Below, one piece after another: positions 60,823-64,000 of a DNA stretch of 64,000 nt (the first letter of the stretch is position 1; each line of letters begins with the position of its first letter). The stretch is taken from assembly GCF_000341735.1 (NCBI RefSeq), contig NZ_KB455575.1, positions 1,565,374-1,629,373 of the forward strand, given 5' to 3'. The position numbers and the translations under genes are program-made. Source of the stretch: Methylotuvimicrobium buryatense 5G (GTDB lineage: Bacteria > Pseudomonadota > Gammaproteobacteria > Methylococcales > Methylomonadaceae). The notes beneath the pieces are model-generated. The model was not told where the DNA came from. It worked only from the letters and a program-made list of their open reading frames with translations, and ran no database searches.

Positions 60823-62093
60823 AAGTCTTCCGCTAAACGAATACCGGCAAATTGCCAGCGATCCTGTGGATAGAAAAAATTACGGTAAGTTGGGCGGATA
60901 TGATTCTCTGGTGTGACACAGGAACCACCTCGCAATACCCACTGGTTGCACATGAATTTCCCGTTATATTCACCCATACTGCCCTCTAACGGTTTAAATC
61001 GCGGATAAGCCATATAAGGCGAAGCCGTCCATTGCCACAACGAGCCATAGAATTGACCTTCACCGGCTTGCGGGTGAAGAATGCCACTTTCACTAAAATG
61101 GCCTGTTACCGGTATTTCCAGTAATTTTGTTTCAATTTCGACTTCCGATGGCAGCCGCTTGCCAGCCCATCGGGCATAAGCATCTGCTTCATAATAACTG
61201 ATATGCACGACAGGGGCGGACGGATTCAGCGTCTCAAGTCCATAAAGGGTGAACTCAAGCCATTGGCCGTCATGGCTTTCCCAATAAAGTGGCGATCTCC
61301 ATTGGTTGTTTTGGATGTGACTCCAGCCATCTGATAGCCACAATTCGGGGCGGGAGTAGCCTCCGTCTTTTATGAAGTCCAAAAATTCGCTGTTTGTAAT
61401 CAGCCGAGAACTTAAGAGGTGTGGTTCCAGCCAAACCTGATGCCTAGGTGTCTCGTTATCAAATGTAAAGGCATCATTATTATCGATTCCTATCTTTACC
61501 AAGCCGCCTGGTCTTTGCTCCCAATCTAATTTTCCGGTTATTTTAATCGCCGGTTGGAAGCGCTCCAGATAGCGCGGTTTAGAGGGATTATTCCAAAAGT
61601 TGTGTTTGATATCCATGAACAGCAATTCCTGGTGCTGCTGTTCGTGGTGTAAGCCCAGAGTCAGACGAAAAGCAGCTTGTTGCCACAGGGATTCGTCGCA
61701 GTCATCCAGAAAATTCAAGATGCGGTTATCGATTTCAGAACGGTAATGAAACACCTGTTCAACCGTCGGACGTGACAATAAACCGCGTTTCGCCCGGGCA
61801 TGCATTGCACCAACCGTCTGATAATAGGAATTAAACAAATAACTGTATTCCGGGTTGACGGGGCGATAATCCGAATCGAATGCTTCCAGAAGAAAAGTTT
61901 CAAAGAACCAGGTCACATGCGCTAAATGCCATTTGGGCGGACTGGTTTCAACGCTGCTTTGAATTTGATAATCATCGACCATCAACGGCGCACAAACTTG
62001 AAGGCTGATATTGCGGACACGCTTATAGTCTTCAATTAATTTTTGCCGCCAATTTGCCGGTCTAGCCGGGTGAGGTTTTAATAAAGATGACAT
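60819..62093 (-). CDS. egtB: Ergothioneine biosynthesis sulfoxide synthase EgtB
   Basis: 424 residues. EgtB joins hercynine to a thiol donor with O2 at a non-heme iron. The N-terminal DinB-like domain supplies ligands in PPKWHLAHVTWFFETFLL and LHHEQQHQELLFMD (HxxxHxE pattern). The C-terminal formylglycine-generating-type domain has HQVWLEPHLLSSRLITNSEF and YARWAGKRLPSEVE. The cysteine-using or gamma-glutamylcysteine-using subtype cannot be told from this. No egtC or egtE is adjacent. Confidence 0.94.
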   Translation of the reverse strand: MSSLLKPHPARPANWRQKLIEDYKRVRNISLQVCAPLMVDDYQIQSSVETSPPKWHLAHVTWFFETFLLEAFDSDYRPVNPEYSYLFNSYYQTVGAMHARAKRGLLSRPTVEQVFHYRSEIDNRILNFLDDCDESLWQQAAFRLTLGLHHEQQHQELLFMDIKHNFWNNPSKPRYLERFQPAIKITGKLDWEQRPGGLVKIGIDNNDAFTFDNETPRHQVWLEPHLLSSRLITNSEFLDFIKDGGYSRPELWLSDGWSHIQNNQWRSPLYWESHDGQWLEFTLYGLETLNPSAPVVHISYYEADAYARWAGKRLPSEVEIETKLLEIPVTGHFSESGILHPQAGEGQFYGSLWQWTASPYMAYPRFKPLEGSMGEYNGKFMCNQWVLRGGSCVTPENHIRPTYRNFFYPQDRWQFAGIRLAEDL

Positions 62094-62441
62094 TTGGAAT
62101 TCGTTAAAAGTTTAAGCAATTGCAAGCGATGCAAGGAGAGAGACCATAACAACCAAGGCTGTGACTTCATGAGGCAATGTACTTCCTGATCCCCTTTTGT
62201 CAACTAGCTGTAAGCTGTTCGGCAATATTTAACTTCAATAAAATGCTTTCTGGTCAGTGACATTCTGTTGAGATTTTTTGCGGCATCGAACTTTTTACGG
62301 ATTAACCAGTCACCAAAAGAAGGGTTATGTCTGACTGTCAAACTCTTTACGTTCAGCTATTCAGTAAGCAGCACTGCTTCTTAACCGTTACCGGCTAAGT
62401 TGTAGTGTCACTTTAAATAAATATAAAAGGGTTTTGCAATA
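62094..62441. other. Intergenic region upstream of egtB and the DUF1566-like gene
   Basis: A divergent promoter region of about 350 bases with no gene. AT-rich stretches near 62230-62290 and 62400-62430 could hold promoters. No operator is recognised. Confidence 0.45.
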
Positions 62442-62885
62442 ATGGGATATAAAAAAGCGTTAAAGGTCGGCTCGATGGCATTAATCTTGCTAATTAATCA
62501 TGCCCTGCAAGCGGCGGATAAAAGTGATTCTTCCAACTATGCTCCAGGTGATGTTGGCCCTCATGGCGGCATAGTCTACTTCGTCGATGCTTCAGGTGAG
62601 CATGGCTTGGAAGCTAAGGCCTCCGATGAAATAAATACGCTTAATTGGAATGAAGCGGTTATAGCGTCCAGTGCTTATGGAGCTGAATGGCGATTGCCGT
62701 CAAAGACCGAATTAAAATTACTATATGAACAAAGAAGCCTGGTGGGTGATTTTGCCAATGACGACTACTGGAGCGCTACGGAACTCGACAGTAACAGCGC
62801 ATGGATTCAGGGCTTTTTCAACGGCGATCAGGACCGTTACAATAAATACAGTACACTTAGAGTCCGGGCGGTTCGCCCCTTTTAA
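62442..62885 (+). CDS. Exported DUF1566-like (Lcl/Fib_succ) domain protein
   Basis: 147 residues with a signal peptide (VGSMALILLINHALQAAD). The domain has GGIVYFVDASGEHGLEA, WRLPSKTELKLLYEQ, DDYWSATE and the C-terminal VRAVRPF, all typical of the DUF1566 fold. Probably periplasmic or surface-exposed; the function is unknown. Confidence 0.82.
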   Translation: MGYKKALKVGSMALILLINHALQAADKSDSSNYAPGDVGPHGGIVYFVDASGEHGLEAKASDEINTLNWNEAVIASSAYGAEWRLPSKTELKLLYEQRSLVGDFANDDYWSATELDSNSAWIQGFFNGDQDRYNKYSTLRVRAVRPF

Positions 62886-63111
62886 TACAATTACCCTTCA
62901 TGCCCAAAGCGGGTCATGCAAACCGATCGACCATCTTCCATAATCATGGCAACCCGATTCCTGACCTGATCTTGCATGTGAATTTTTCGTAGCATAGCGG
63001 TTCCCCTGGACACTGTTTTTATCGTTTGACAGCATAGGAAAATCAGATTAAAAAGAGAACATAACAAGAACAAATAAACCCGTTTTGTTCCATCCTTCTC
63101 ATCATTCCGCT

Positions 63112-63549
63112 ATGTCCAGCAATATGCCAACGACTGTTTTATCAGCCGCACCAGACCCAAAAACGGTGACCTTGCCGCTGTTTTCCGGCAAAGTCTCGGC
63201 CGGTTTCCCCTCGCCGGCCGACGATTACGTCGAGAAAACGCTGGATCTGAACGAGCTGTTAGTGCAAAAGCCCGCCGCGACGTTCTTCGTGCGCGCGCAA
63301 GGCGAATCGATGCTCGGCGCCGGCATCCACCCGAACGATATTCTGGTCGTCGATCGCTCGCTGGAACCGGTGCCGGGCAGGATCGTGATTTGCGCGCTGA
63401 ATGGGGAGCTGGTCGTCAAGCGTTTGAAGCGCCGGGGCGGCCAATGGGTGTTAGGTTCGGAAAACCCGGCTTATAAAAATATCGTGCTTCGTGAAGAGAT
63501 TGATACGGTGATTTGGGGCGTGGTCACCAATGTCATTCACCCGCTGTAA
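63112..63549 (+). CDS. umuD: UmuD-type S24 peptidase / polymerase V subunit
   Basis: 145 residues from ATG 63112. The autocleavage site Ala-Gly is in KVSAGFPSP, the catalytic Ser in RAQGESMLGAGI, and the Lys in NGELVVKRLKRR. RecA-stimulated cleavage yields UmuD', which assembles with UmuC to form the error-prone polymerase V. The stop shares a base with the umuC start. A TTG at 63085 is a less likely start. Confidence 0.93.
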   Translation: MSSNMPTTVLSAAPDPKTVTLPLFSGKVSAGFPSPADDYVEKTLDLNELLVQKPAATFFVRAQGESMLGAGIHPNDILVVDRSLEPVPGRIVICALNGELVVKRLKRRGGQWVLGSENPAYKNIVLREEIDTVIWGVVTNVIHPL

Positions 63550-64000
63550 TGCCCACGCAACGGCTTATCGCCCTGGTCGACTGCAACAACTTCTATGTGA
63601 GTTGCGAACGCGTGTTCAGGCCTGACCTGATCGGCAAGCCGGTTGCCGTACTCAGCAATAATGACGGCTGCGTCGTGGCCCGCAGTGCCGAAGTCAAGAA
63701 ATTGGGCATTAAAATGGGTGTGCCGTTGTTCCAGATTCAGCAACTGGTCAACCAGCACCAAATTAAACTTTTCTCATCAAACTACACGCTGTATGCCGAT
63801 ATGTCGGCGAGAGTCATGTCCACTTTGGAAGAATTCGCCCCCAATCTTGAGGTGTATTCCATCGACGAAGGCTTTCTGGACTTAACCGGCGTTTACCCTT
63901 GCGGCAAAGACCCGATTGCTTACGGCCAGCTGATCAGAAAAACGGTGGTTCGAACCACCGGCATTCCGGTTTGCGTGGGGCTAGGACCGACCAAAACGCT
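63549..64000 (+). CDS. umuC: UmuC, Y-family DNA polymerase V catalytic subunit (partial)
   Basis: The first 150 codons are visible; the gene runs off the right edge. Polymerase motifs: ALVDCNNFYVSCERVF with the first catalytic Asp, VLSNNDGCVVARS, YSIDEGFLDLTG with the second acidic pair, and GIPVCVGLGPTKT. It copies past DNA lesions in the SOS response, together with UmuD' made from the overlapping upstream gene. Confidence 0.95.
   Translation, partial: MPTQRLIALVDCNNFYVSCERVFRPDLIGKPVAVLSNNDGCVVARSAEVKKLGIKMGVPLFQIQQLVNQHQIKLFSSNYTLYADMSARVMSTLEEFAPNLEVYSIDEGFLDLTGVYPCGKDPIAYGQLIRKTVVRTTGIPVCVGLGPTKT

Noticed and set aside
63021..63040. Possible LexA box upstream of umuD (CTGT...ACAG)
   Set aside because: The half sites are separated by 12 bases instead of the 8 expected for the gammaproteobacterial CTGT-N8-ACAG box, so I do not call an operator.

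Overview
This window is a bacterial chromosome segment of about 50% GC, most likely from a gammaproteobacterium. RlmG, an aa3-type oxidase cluster, a PEP-CTERM protein and EgtB/EgtD fit a Methylococcales-like methanotroph or relative, but no marker gene here proves that order. It alternates between ordinary chromosomal genes and a heavily rearranged accessory region.

Left part (1-22 kb), mostly chromosomal: an operon of class I fumarase, a CheY-like regulator and a REC-PAS-GGDEF sensor (1-3959), a lipoprotein, RlmG, a 2OG-Fe(II) oxygenase and a SHOCT protein. A small KAS III / acyl carrier protein / hydrolase cluster (11.4-13.8 kb) sits between MITE copies. A cytochrome c oxidase cluster (ctaG, membrane protein, fused ctaD-ctaE, ctaC, DUF2231, CopD; 14-19.3 kb) and a PEP-CTERM protein follow. 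Seven copies of one MITE family lie only in this part (3986-19513). They break or extend genes: ctaG gets its last codons and stop from one copy, and a transposase is cut by another.

Middle part (22-51 kb), accessory: a type I restriction-modification locus (hsdM, hsdS, hsdR) with antitoxin-like and toxin genes between hsdS and hsdR, then about eight further complete or broken toxin-antitoxin modules (TacTA, HicAB, PIN/RHH, VapC/Phd, DUF433/DUF5615, HigBA, VapBC). Among them are two IS4-family copies in opposite orientation, a frameshifted group II intron inside a short inverted-repeat element, an IS5 remnant, an IS1595 transposase, a Toprim-like remnant, three genes of unknown function (two with hydrophobic hairpins), the 3' half of a tRNA-Asn gene, a P4-type integrase and a MobH/TraI relaxase. 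The two halves of one integrase remnant sit at the outer end of one IS4 copy and the inner end of the other, which shows that the 3.6 kb between the copies has been inverted.

Right part (51-64 kb): a THI5/NMT1-PAS-GGDEF protein next to a cytosine-deaminase remnant cut by an IS3 element, a VOC protein, a glutathione peroxidase, an IS4 element inserted in an IS1595-derived MITE, the ergothioneine genes egtB-egtD with a DUF427 gene, a DUF1566-like protein, and umuDC, which runs off the right edge.

The most unusual content is the layered repeat system. IS1595-derived MITEs carry the last codons of the transposase and enclose a REPIN-like pair of perfect palindromes. That pair also occurs alone, and a second IS family appears to insert repeatedly into one of its palindromes. 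All assignments come from reading the sequence and from recalled family features. No database search was run.
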